A stretch of DNA of 64,000 bases from the NCBI RefSeq assembly GCF_036227125.1, contig NZ_CP109435.1, positions 6,882,001-6,946,000 of the forward strand. Reading direction: 5' to 3'. Under the pieces are notes generated by a model. It ran no database searches. It was not told where the DNA came from and was given only the letters and a program-made list of their open reading frames with translations. Each line of letters starts with the position of its first letter. Position 1 is the stretch's first letter. Origin of the DNA: Streptomyces sp. NBC_01485 (GTDB lineage: Bacteria > Actinomycetota > Actinomycetes > Streptomycetales > Streptomycetaceae). Positions 36,669 through 45,100 of the stretch are shown here, piece by piece. Made by a program: the position numbers and the translations under genes.

Positions 36669-36971
36669 ATGTCCGGAGCCCATTACGAGGAACTCGCCGT
36701 CACCTACGGCACCATGGACGCGCTCGCCACCGAGCTCGGCAACCAGGCCACGAAGCTCGAGGAAGACCTCGAGGCGCTGAGGCAGGCCGTGCTCAACGTG
36801 TCCGCGGGCTGGGGCGGCGAGGCGTTCCAGCAGTTCCAGAGCAAGAGCGAAGAGTGGAACAAGCACGCCAGGGGCATCCACGCGGCACTGCTCCAGATCT
36901 CGCACCAGGTCCACGGCGCCGGCGGTGACTACCGGGGCGGCGACCTGAAGGGCGCCAGCTACTTCATGTAG
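36669..36971 (+). CDS. esxA: WXG100 protein, EsxA-type
   Basis: A 100-residue, canonical-length WXG100 protein: helix one ELAVTYGTMDALATELGNQ, turn VSAGWGGEAFQQFQSKS (W-x-G at residue 47), helix two EEWNKHARGIHAALLQ, and a Gly-rich end. Its ribosome-binding site is acgaggga. Predicted partner of the EsxB-type protein 79 bases upstream. A clear terminator hairpin follows 20 bases after its stop, so it ends the + strand cargo region. Confidence 0.85.
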   Translation: MSGAHYEELAVTYGTMDALATELGNQATKLEEDLEALRQAVLNVSAGWGGEAFQQFQSKSEEWNKHARGIHAALLQISHQVHGAGGDYRGGDLKGASYFM

Positions 36972-36991
36972 CAGCACACACTTCGCAACAC

Positions 36992-37024
36992 CAGGGTGGG
37001 CACGCACGGGAGGTGCCCACCCTG
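36992..37024 (+). terminator. Terminator after the Esx pair
   Basis: A perfect 12-bp stem CAGGGTGGGCAC / GTGCCCACCCTG (36992-37003 with 37013-37024), 9-base loop, is followed by tgtcttgtc. Placed 20 bases after the second Esx gene. Confidence 0.9.
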
Positions 37025-37334
37025 TGTCTTGTCGCGTCGTACGGAACGTTCACGCTCGACTGGGCGCAAGGGGCGGCGGAGGCGATGGCAGAGCCGCAGG
37101 AAGCCAGGTACACACTCCGCCGTACCGGTCCCGCTCGCATCCCCGAGAGGCCCGGCGCCGTGGTCGTATGGCCCCCGTCCCTCGTTCCCTGACACGGCGT
37201 CGTGTGGCGCTGGTCCTGGCGGCGGACTTCGGTGTCGATCTCGACCGGCATGTCATCGGTGCGGACAGGGTGGCGTGATGGCCTACGCTCCACCCGAGCC
37301 AGGCGCCTACCGCCCGACGCTGAGCATCTACTGA
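37025..37334 (+). other. Region of short coupled reading frames, possibly decayed
   Basis: No gene of normal size is supported. A frame from ATG 37168 gives 36 residues (ending RHVIGADRVA) with a stop at 37276-37278, overlapping an 18-residue frame at 37278-37334 (MAYAPPEPGAYRPTLSIY), whose stop directly abuts the 59-residue frame at 37335. The TGATG and TGAATG junctions look like translational coupling, but the pieces are tiny and may be relics of broken genes. Confidence 0.35.
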
Positions 37335-37514
37335 ATGGACCTGAACGGCCGACGCGTCGGCCCGACCCAGACCTGTGTCCATTGCGGTGGCGCCGATCCG
37401 ACAGCGCTGCGGGACGTTCTGCCGTGGTCGCCCGGCCGCTGTTTCCGCTGCGGGAAGGGCAGGGGATCGGCGGGCCCGATAGGCCAGGGATGTCCGGGAC
37501 ACGGGAGCAAATAG
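37335..37514 (+). CDS. Small double-CxxC protein (zinc-ribbon-like)
   Basis: A 59-residue frame: MDLNGRRVGPTQTCVHCGG, then a segment to PGRCFRCGKGRGSAG, with a further Cys-Pro-Gly-His near the end. The two CxxC knuckles about 23 residues apart are the pattern of a zinc ribbon or rubredoxin-like knuckle. The frame starts directly at the stop of an 18-residue frame. No ribosome-binding site of note. It could be a real small protein or a relic; it is convergent with the GNAT pseudogene. Confidence 0.35.
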   Translation: MDLNGRRVGPTQTCVHCGGADPTALRDVLPWSPGRCFRCGKGRGSAGPIGQGCPGHGSK

Positions 37515-37537
37515 TCAAGACCTGTGGATCGGTGAAG

Positions 37538-38017
37538 TTATCGCCTGATGTTCCTGTGCCATCGAATCTCGCCTTCGCGCCATATGTCGGTGGGCATGAG
37601 CCCGGCGGCGGTGGCGACAGCGGCGGATGCCCGATGGGCGGGGTGGATGTGGGCGATGATGGTCTGCACCGGCTCCTGGATGAGCCGGTCGACGAGGCTT
37701 CGGGCCGCCTCGGTAGCGATGCCTCTTCCCTGCCACGGAATCCCTACCACCCAGGCGATCTCAGCGATAGGACCGTGGCTGGAGGGGCTGATCGTCGCCT
37801 GGAAGGTGCCTGTCAAGCATGCCTCGTCACGGAGCCGGATCACCCAGTTCAGCTAGGAGACGGCCGGGTCGGGAGAGCCTGCGGTCATGCGCTGGTAGCG
37901 CGAGCGCAGGGCTTGCGGGGTGTCCGGAGTGCCGCCGATGAAGGTGTGAAGGGCCGGGTCGGACAGCACCGCGGCCATCTCCTCGGAGTGCTCGGGGAGA
38001 AGTGGCAGCAGGTCCAC
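37538..38017 (-). pseudogene. GNAT N-acetyltransferase broken by an amber codon
   Basis: Read from GTG 38017 on the minus strand, the frame gives LLPLLPEHSEEMAAVLSD, ALHTFIGGTPDTPQALRSRY and MTAGSPDPAVS, then TAG at 37853-37855, then LNWVIRLRDEACLTGTFQ, IAEIAWVVGIPWQGRGIATE (the acetyl-CoA-binding Q/RxxGxG/A motif) and ANRSA-type AHRASAAVATAAGL to the stop at 37538. Both halves are in one frame and together make a normal 159-residue GNAT. In relatives the stop position would be Trp (SWLNWVIRL), so a single TGG to TAG change explains it. A shorter start at GTG 37843 would give only the C-terminal part, lacking the N-terminal strands. Confidence 0.8.
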
Positions 38018-38152
38018 CCGCCCGGTGCTGCAGGCCTGGCCGCGACGGTGTTCACGCCGTGACCGCCTCGGGGTGTTTCGACGAGCCGGCCGGGTTCGAA
38101 GCGGGCTCCGGCGCGGACGAGGGGGAAGTGTTCGACCGGCTCAGGCCGGTAC

Positions 38153-38596
38153 TCAAGCGGCCGGAGGGGCGGGAGGCAGGGGCGGAAAGGGTGGCCGGGG
38201 CGGAACCCTCGGCCGGGCCGGACCCACGACGGGTGGCGTGGGAGGCGGGCCCTCGGGTACCTGGAACCGCTGCCGGGGCGGGGGCGGTGGCCCGGCTGGG
38301 GGCGGCGGGTTCGGGGGCGGGGGCGGCGCCGTCTCACTCTCCGGCAGCACTGGGCCGCCCGCGCGTAGCCGTTCGATGGTCTGCTCGGCACGGCGTCGGG
38401 CGTCGGGGGCGTCGTCACGTTCGTAGAAGCGGGGGAATTCTCTGCGGCCGAGAGTGCCGGTGAACAGCGGCTTGTAGCCGAGTGCGTGGGCGATCGCCAT
38501 CATGCGGCCACATCGCTCGGCACTCGTGGTGTGGGGAAACTGCAGATGTACGCGGCCGCGTCCGTCGAAGTGCCTGATGATCTCCTCGTCCGTCAT
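38153..38596 (-). CDS. Unknown protein with polyproline tail, T7SS-flanking operon
   Basis: A 147-residue protein. Residues 1-75 form a compact domain (MTDEEIIRHFDGRGRVHLQF, then CGRMMAIAHALGYKPLFTGTL); the C-terminal half is nearly all Pro, Ala and Arg with many runs of three to five prolines, expected to need EF-P for translation. No signal peptide. The ATG overlaps the stop of the preceding gene by four bases, so it is the last gene of a minus-strand operon of four. Family not recognised. Confidence 0.65.
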   Translation of the reverse strand: MTDEEIIRHFDGRGRVHLQFPHTTSAERCGRMMAIAHALGYKPLFTGTLGRREFPRFYERDDAPDARRRAEQTIERLRAGGPVLPESETAPPPPPNPPPPAGPPPPPRQRFQVPEGPPPTPPVVGPARPRVPPRPPFPPLPPAPPAA

Positions 38597-39255
38597 GAAC
38601 CGTCCTCGTAGCGGGGCAGTTCCTCGGGGAGGGTGCGAGAGCCCTGGCATTCGGCCAGTTCGTAGGTGCGCTTGGTGAGTTGATAGGCGAAGTCGCTCAC
38701 CGCTTGGCGCAGTGCCGCTCCTGAGACCCTGCTGTCCCCGACCACGCCGGCCTCGGCCGTGATCGCGTAGGACTCGTTCGCATCCTCAGCCCGGACTCCG
38801 CGGGGGACGCAGGGGACGTAGATGGAGGAGCTGCCGCTTTCCGAGTCGAGTTTGGCCAACGCTTCGATGCCGTCGACGGAGACGCGTACGGCATCGCTGC
38901 CCGTACTGGCCCCGTAGTGGTCGAGCCATTGCTGCAGGGAGGCGTCTTCGACTCGTGTCATGCCGGAGAGAATCGAATCCGCGCTGGTGTATATGTGGCA
39001 GGAGAACATGAGGTCTTTGCCCTCGCGCCGTCGGCTGGCCCCCTCCTCCGCCGTTCGCGTACGCGGCAGCGTCCGGATCACCACACCACGTTCGACGGCC
39101 CCGTCGCAGACCTTCGACGGCAGGCGTTCGAGGCCCGTGGTCAACCCGAACCAGGCGGCAGCGCCAGCAAGACTGAGCACCGTCAGGCAGATGAGGAACC
39201 CTTTCCCACTCGCCTTGGTCGCAGCCCATTTTCTTGTTCGAGTATCCTCAGCCAT
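38593..39255 (-). CDS. Membrane-anchored protein of unknown function
   Basis: A 220-residue protein with a short basic N-terminus (RTRKWAATKASGKG) and one membrane helix (FLICLTVLSLAGAAAWFGLT, about residues 19-38), so most of it lies outside the membrane. The outer domain has two or three cysteines (VCDGAVERG, FSCHIYT, YVPCVPRG, LAECQGS) that could pair. It overlaps the large gene before it by eight bases and the polyproline gene after it by four. Position behind a WXG-type effector suggests an immunity or surface accessory role, but this is only inference. Confidence 0.6.
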   Translation of the reverse strand: MAEDTRTRKWAATKASGKGFLICLTVLSLAGAAAWFGLTTGLERLPSKVCDGAVERGVVIRTLPRTRTAEEGASRRREGKDLMFSCHIYTSADSILSGMTRVEDASLQQWLDHYGASTGSDAVRVSVDGIEALAKLDSESGSSSIYVPCVPRGVRAEDANESYAITAEAGVVGDSRVSGAALRQAVSDFAYQLTKRTYELAECQGSRTLPEELPRYEDGS

Positions 39256-41422
39256 GCGGACGCTCCTTTGAATTCGTCAGGAATTCACTGGCGTCGTCCC
39301 AGCCCTCATTGACGGATACGCGGACGGCATCGCCTGCCCCGTCCTTGGGGAGATCCACGTGATGCTGCTCAAGGGCGTCCTCGACCGACCATTGTGTTTG
39401 CTGGTTGACCGAATCCCGCATTGCGTAGAGGTCCTTGGCGCTCGCATAAAGGGCCCCGTCCTTGGCGCCTTCCAGCTCTTGGTCCTCGATGAGACGGTCA
39501 ACGGCCAAGCCGACAACTCCCCCGGCGAATCCTCCGACTGCGGCACCGGCGGCTGCGTGGCTACCAGGGAAAAGAGAGACGGATCCGTATCCCAAACCGG
39601 TCGAGATCCACGTCTTGACGAAATCTCCCTTCTTCTGCAGCGCTTCGTTGTAGTCCTTCTCGCCATCGACGGCGGCTTGAACGCTTTCGTCCGCCACGGA
39701 ATGTCCGACGATTCCCTCGATGATTCCTGCGTTCCTGCCGATGTTTTCAAGGACTTTGTCGCGCGGACCGTCGAACAGGGACGGGTCCGAAAGATGCGCG
39801 TCGAGGAGCCCGCTGGTGTAAACACTTTCTCCCACGATGATCCCGGCCCTTCCCTCGGGATCCAGGGAGACCGCAGACAGGAACCGGGTCACGTCCGCTG
39901 TTTCCAGCCCGTTCGGAAGATCGCTGTTGGTGAGGAGCACCTGTGCGTGGGGGCCTGCGAAGGCTCGGCCGATCTCCGGCATGTAAGAAGCGGCCATGTT
40001 CCCGAAGCTTTCCCCCAGCCCCTTGCTCACGAGATCCGCGCCCCCGCCGGGCTGAGCCACCGCATTCATGACGTTGGCCATGATCTGCACCTGCGCGGCG
40101 CTGTGCGGCGGAGCCGCGGATGAGTAGTCACCGATGGAAACCCCGGTGACCGCGGCCTCCAGCGCGTGCCCGAGAGACTCTCCCCGTTCCGTGTACACGG
40201 TGGTGCCCAGCATGTGGTCCAGGTCCGACTTGGACTCGAACGCGTGCGTTGCCGCCTCGGGGTTGTGGGAGAGGCCCTCGAAGAGGCCCTCCAGCGGATC
40301 CCGTCCGTTGCCGTCGCCGAAGACGAGGTCCAGGGCGTCGTAGCCCTTGACCCACAGGTCGCGGGTGCCCGCGTCACCCGCCCCCTTGTCCGCCTTGAAC
40401 ACCTTCTCCCGGTAGTCGTCCAGGAACTCGGTGTCGTACTGCCCCTCCCGCATCAGGCTGCTGATGACCTGGGAGCCCAGAGCCCCGATCGGGCTGGACG
40501 AGTCGGCGGCACGGAAGTTGGTGTTCCGTTCGGCGATGAGGTCCTTCTTCCAGTCCTGCATGGCGTCCGAGTCCGAGAAGGATGCCGTGGCCAGGGTGAG
40601 ACTCAGGTTGTTCTGGAGGCTCTTCATCGTCTCGAGTTCCGAGCCCCTGGCGCCGGCGTGCGCCGAGGTCATCTCGGTCCAGAACTGGAGCGTCCCCTTG
40701 GGCCCAAGGCGCGTGGCGAACTGCTCCGCGAACAGGGAGTCGCCGTTGTACTTCTCCATCGTGCGGTTGAAGTCGGCGATGTCGTCGAGGCTCATGTCGG
40801 CCGGGTTCTTGGCCATCTTGGCCAACTTCTCCGCAGCCGCGACGGTTTCGGCCGCCTCGTCCCGGTTCGCGTAGGCGGCATCGGCGAAACCGTACTTGGC
40901 CTGGTCGACGAGCAGCCGCAGGACCTTCGCGGCGCTGTTGTCGCTCTGCGTCGCCCTGGTCAGGATGCCCTGGATCTCGTCGCGGAAGGCGTCCACCACC
41001 TTCTGATCCGTCACGCCGGTCTTTCCGCTGGGGTCGGACGCCCAGTCGGGCCGGGTGTTCCCGGCGACGGTGAACGTGCCCTCACCGGTGTCGATCACGG
41101 TCAGGTGCTGCTCCGTGGCCCGCCTGATCGCGTCGTTCAACTGAGTCCGACAACCGATGAGTTCACCGCGGGTGTCGCTGAGGATCTTGGTGATGGAGTC
41201 GGCCTGAGTGTGCGCGTCGGCGAACTCGGCGGCGGTCTTGGTGATGAACTCGCGGGAGACGGTGGCGTTGACCCCGGCCCACTTGGCCTTGTCGGCCTTG
41301 GCCTTGAGGTTGCTCTCCGCGTCCTTCTGCAGGTCCGCGAGCTTCTTCGTCATCTGCTCCCAGTCGGTGACCGCTTCACCGAGCTTGGAGAAATCGCCGT
41401 GGCGCAGGGCGTCGAGGTCCAT
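39248..41422 (-). CDS. Large WXG-like T7SS effector candidate
   Basis: A 724-residue protein without signal peptide. The N-terminal 100 residues are helical (LRHGDFSKLGEAVTDWEQM, AKADKAKWAGVNATVSREFITK) with a KWAG turn like W-x-G proteins and a following LxG-length coiled segment. The middle (residues 200-560) is helical and of unknown type. Residues about 615-650 contain a glycine-rich hydrophobic stretch (HAAAGAAVGGFAGGVVGLAV), reminiscent of glycine-zipper membrane insertion. The end is acidic. It starts five bases after the 148-residue gene and is coupled to the two genes after it. I infer a secreted effector; no catalytic motif was seen. Confidence 0.6.
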   Translation of the reverse strand: MDLDALRHGDFSKLGEAVTDWEQMTKKLADLQKDAESNLKAKADKAKWAGVNATVSREFITKTAAEFADAHTQADSITKILSDTRGELIGCRTQLNDAIRRATEQHLTVIDTGEGTFTVAGNTRPDWASDPSGKTGVTDQKVVDAFRDEIQGILTRATQSDNSAAKVLRLLVDQAKYGFADAAYANRDEAAETVAAAEKLAKMAKNPADMSLDDIADFNRTMEKYNGDSLFAEQFATRLGPKGTLQFWTEMTSAHAGARGSELETMKSLQNNLSLTLATASFSDSDAMQDWKKDLIAERNTNFRAADSSSPIGALGSQVISSLMREGQYDTEFLDDYREKVFKADKGAGDAGTRDLWVKGYDALDLVFGDGNGRDPLEGLFEGLSHNPEAATHAFESKSDLDHMLGTTVYTERGESLGHALEAAVTGVSIGDYSSAAPPHSAAQVQIMANVMNAVAQPGGGADLVSKGLGESFGNMAASYMPEIGRAFAGPHAQVLLTNSDLPNGLETADVTRFLSAVSLDPEGRAGIIVGESVYTSGLLDAHLSDPSLFDGPRDKVLENIGRNAGIIEGIVGHSVADESVQAAVDGEKDYNEALQKKGDFVKTWISTGLGYGSVSLFPGSHAAAGAAVGGFAGGVVGLAVDRLIEDQELEGAKDGALYASAKDLYAMRDSVNQQTQWSVEDALEQHHVDLPKDGAGDAVRVSVNEGWDDASEFLTNSKERPHG

Positions 41423-41427
41423 CGGAG

Positions 41428-41874
41428 TCAGTGGCCCTTCCGGTCGTCGAAGCCCTCGTCCAGCGTGGCGATGCTGCTGACCGCCCCGGCGATGTACGAG
41501 TCGTCGGCGGCGTGCTGGTTCTTGGTGAACCGCAGGTGGTTGGAGATGTGGGCGCAGGCGTCCAGCAGGGTCTTCGTCTGCTCGCCCCAGCGCTCCGTCA
41601 CGTGGTCCAGCGCGGCGCCCAGCGCGAACCCCTCACCCTTGAGTCCGCCCGCGGCCGCCGTGGAGGCCACGCGTGCATGCCCGCTGTAGGTCGTGAAGTC
41701 CTCGAACAGGTCGTGAGCCGCCTTACCGACCGCCTCCAGGTCCTGGTGGCCGGCCACCAGGTCGCCTTGAGTGCCGTCCCCGCCCTGGTCGGCCGGGTAC
41801 TGGTTGAGCTGCATCCGGGTGGCATGCTGATCGGCCGCCGCGGCCTTCATCTGCTCCCACTCCTCCCACGCCAT
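41428..41874 (-). CDS. Small helical partner protein
   Basis: A 148-residue helical protein starting MAWEEWEQMKAAAADQHA. It has two long helices separated by polar loops and the segment VTERWGEQTKTLLDACAHISNHLR; it lacks a strict W-x-G turn. The ATG follows ggggaagggg at seven bases, an unusually strong site, making it the first gene of the four-gene operon. By analogy with LXG operons it may be the chaperone or co-secreted partner of the 724-residue protein. Confidence 0.6.
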   Translation of the reverse strand: MAWEEWEQMKAAAADQHATRMQLNQYPADQGGDGTQGDLVAGHQDLEAVGKAAHDLFEDFTTYSGHARVASTAAAGGLKGEGFALGAALDHVTERWGEQTKTLLDACAHISNHLRFTKNQHAADDSYIAGAVSSIATLDEGFDDRKGH

Positions 41875-41950
41875 GCGTGGACCCCTTCCCCGTATCCCGT
41901 GAAGCCCGTCCACCGAACGGGACAGTTCCGCCAAGTTCCTAACAGGCCGG

Positions 41951-41983
41951 ATCCGTGAGCTCAGTTCAAGTGAGTTCACGGAT
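41951..41983. promoter_or_regulatory. Inverted repeat between eccC and the effector operon
   Basis: ATCCGTGAGCTCA (41951-41963) and TGAGTTCACGGAT (41971-41983) form 13-bp arms with one G-T mismatch and a 7-base spacer. It lies 77 bases upstream of the first gene of the minus-strand operon and 139 bases past the eccC stop. It could be an operator for a dimeric regulator or a terminator for eccC; no T-tract favours the former. Confidence 0.55.
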
Positions 41984-42121
41984 CTCACCCTACTTTCCAC
42001 AATTCACTGCCATGCGGCTTGACGGCGACGCAGCAGGGCCCTACGACTCCATCGCCGACGACGGGCCGAGGTCGAGGCGACGACGAGCCGGCGGCGTTGC
42101 TTCGATGCCAGGTACGCCCGC

Positions 42122-45100
42122 TCAGTACGTCTCCTCCGGCGCCAACCCCACCTGCACCAACGGCTTCCCCCGCCGTCGCGAGACGAAGACCCCCCGCCCC
42201 GCAGGCATCGGCCGAGGCCGAACCCCGCCGAGGAGGTCCCCTTCCCCGGGGTCACCCGCCAACACCACGCCCTGCGCCCCGAGTTCCTTGATGCGCTGCA
42301 TGAACGCCTCGTACGACGCTCGCCCCGCACCCGCCGTCGACCGGGCGATGATGAACCGCACCCCCACGTCCCGGGCGAACGGCAGCAGCTCTGTCAGTCC
42401 CGCCAGCGGGTTTCCGCTCGACGTCGCCACGAGGTCGTAGTCGTCGACGACGACGTACACCGTCGGCCCCCGCCACCAGCTCCGGTCCCGCAGTTGCTGG
42501 GCGGTCACTTCGGCGGTGGGCGTCCGACGTCGCATCAGGTCCGCCAGCGCGGCCATGTGGTGGTCCATGGCGTTGGACATCGGGATGTACTCGGCCAGGT
42601 GGGAGGACGGGGTCACGTCCAGCAGGGACCGCCTGTTGTCGACCACGAACAGCTTGCACTCGTCGCCCGAGTAGCGCTCCGCCAACTGCTTGATCAGCAG
42701 CCGCAGCAGGTTCGACTTGCCGGACTCGCTCTCGCCGAGGACGAGGAAGAAGGGGTCCTGCTCGAAGTCGACGTAGACCGGCTCGAGGTTGTTCTCATCG
42801 AGGGCGAAGGCCACCCCGCGGCGCGGGAAACGGCCGCCCGGCGGCAGTTGACTCGCCGGGAACTCGCGCGGCAGCAGCCGCACCTCGGGCGCCGGCGGCG
42901 CCTGCCAGTGCCGGGAGACCTCCGTGGCCAGCGCCTGCGTGGCGTCGGAGAGGTCGGTGTCGGAGGCGAGGCCGTCGATCCGCGGCACCGCCGCCATGAA
43001 GTGCAGCTTCTGCGGAGACTGGCCACGGCCCGGAACCCCCGCCGGGACGTTCGCGGCGCCCTTGCGGTCGATCTCGGAGTCCATCGTGTCGCCGAGCCGC
43101 AACTCCAGGCGGTTCATCAGGTGGTCCTTGAGAGCGGCCCTGACCTCCATCGAACGCGAGGCGGTCAGGACCAGGTGGATGCCGTAGCCGAGACCGCGCG
43201 CTGCGATCTCGTGGATGATCTGGTCCATCGCCTCGTAGTCCGCGCGGAAGTTACCCCACCCGTCGATGACCAGGAAGACATCACCCCACGGCTGGTCCGT
43301 CACCGCGATGTCCCCCCTCGCCCGCCTCGCCCGGAAGTCCGCGATCGAGGGGATCCCGGCCGAACGGAAGTACTCCTCGCGGCGGGTCAGCACGCCGTAC
43401 ACCTCGGCCACCGTGCGCCGCACCCGCTCCGGGTCCAGCCGCGAGGCGATCCCGCCCACGTGCGGCAGGCCGGCCACCGTCGCCATGCCGCCACCGCCGA
43501 AGTCGAGGCCGTAGAACTGGACCTCGGCCGGCGTGTGGGTGAGGGCGAACGCCGAGATCAGCGTGCGCAGCAGCGTCGACTTGCCGGACTGCGGGCCGCC
43601 GACGATCTGCATGTGGCCCGCCGCGCCGGAAAAGTCCACCCAAAGGGAATCACGGCGCTGCTCGAACGGCTTGTCCACCAGACCGACCGGCACGACCAGC
43701 CGGCCCGCGCCTTCGTAGCCCGGCTGCGTGAGCCCGCGGCCCGGCACCGCCGTGAGCCCCGGCAGGAGCGCGTCCAGCGGCGGCGGGCTGTCCAGCGGCG
43801 GCAGCCACACCTGGTGCGCCGCCGGCCCCTGCGCCTCCAGACGGCGCACGATCACGTCCAGCACGGTGTCGGCGAGAGCCTCGTCGACCTCAGGACCGTC
43901 CCCGGCACGGAGCTGCTGTGGCACGGCCGCGTACCGCACCGGCACCTCGGCCGAGGTGAACAGGACAGGCCGCCGGTCCAGCGGCAGCGGGCCACTCCCC
44001 AGCGCAGCCCGCTGACCGCCCGAGCGGTAGACGCCGGACACGTACGCCGCCTTGAACCGCACCATCTCGTCCGTGCCGAACTTCAGGAACCCGGAACCGG
44101 GCACGTTCGGCAGCGAGTAGGCGTCGGGTACACCCAGTGCCGCCCGAGACTCCGCCGCGGAGAAGGTGCGCAGACCGACGCGGTACGACAGGTACGTCTC
44201 CAGGCCGCGCAACCGCCCCTCCTCCAGGCGCTGCGAGGCCAGCAGCAGGTGCACGCCGAGCGAGCGGCCGATCCGGCCGATCTGCACGAACATCTCGATG
44301 AAGTCCGGCTTCGCCGTCAGCAGCTCGCTGAACTCGTCGATCACCAGGACCAGGGACGGGATCGGCTGCAGGGCGGCACCCGCGGCCCGCGCCTTCTCGT
44401 AGTCGTGGATGTTGGCGTAGTTGCCCGCGTCCCGCAGCAGCTCCTGACGCCGGTTGAGCTCGCCCCGGATGGAGTCGCCCATCCGGTCGACCAGCGTCAG
44501 ATCGTCCGCCAGGTTGGTGATCACGGCCGCCACGTGCGGCATCTGCGCCATGCCGGCGAAGGTCGCGCCGCCCTTGAAGTCGGCGAGGACGAAGTTGAGG
44601 GTCTCCGAGGAGTGGGTGACCGCCAGCCCCAGCACCAGGGTGCGCAGCAGCTCGGACTTGCCGGAACCGGTCGCGCCCACGCACAGACCGTGCGGGCCCA
44701 TACCCTCCTGCGCCGCCTCCTTGAGGTCCAGCATCACCGGACGGCCGTCCTCGCCCACGCCGATCGCCACCCGCAGCCGCTCGGCCAGCGACCGCGGCCG
44801 CCAGGTGCGCAGCGGGTCCACGGATGCCGCGTCCCCGAGGTTCAGCAGGTCGGTGAACTCCAGGTTCGCCAGCAGCGGCTCGTCGTCGTCCCCACCGGAG
44901 GCCATCCGCAACGGCGCGAGCTGCCGGGCGAGCGCCTCGGCGGACTCCGGCGAGAGGACGTCGGGCGTCCCCTCGTAGACGGCGCCGTGCGCCGACTCCA
45001 GCCGCAGCGCGCCGGGCTGTACGACGATGTCCAGCTCGCCGCCCGCCTCCGTGAGCTCACCGGGGACGATCTCGAGCACCGTCACGCCCTGCAGTCCCTC

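Noticed and set aside
25044..36971. Genomic island or prophage carrying the cargo genes
   Set aside because: No integrase, tRNA target, attachment repeats or insertion sequences were seen; the cargo region looks like a variable part of a resident ESX locus rather than a discrete mobile element.
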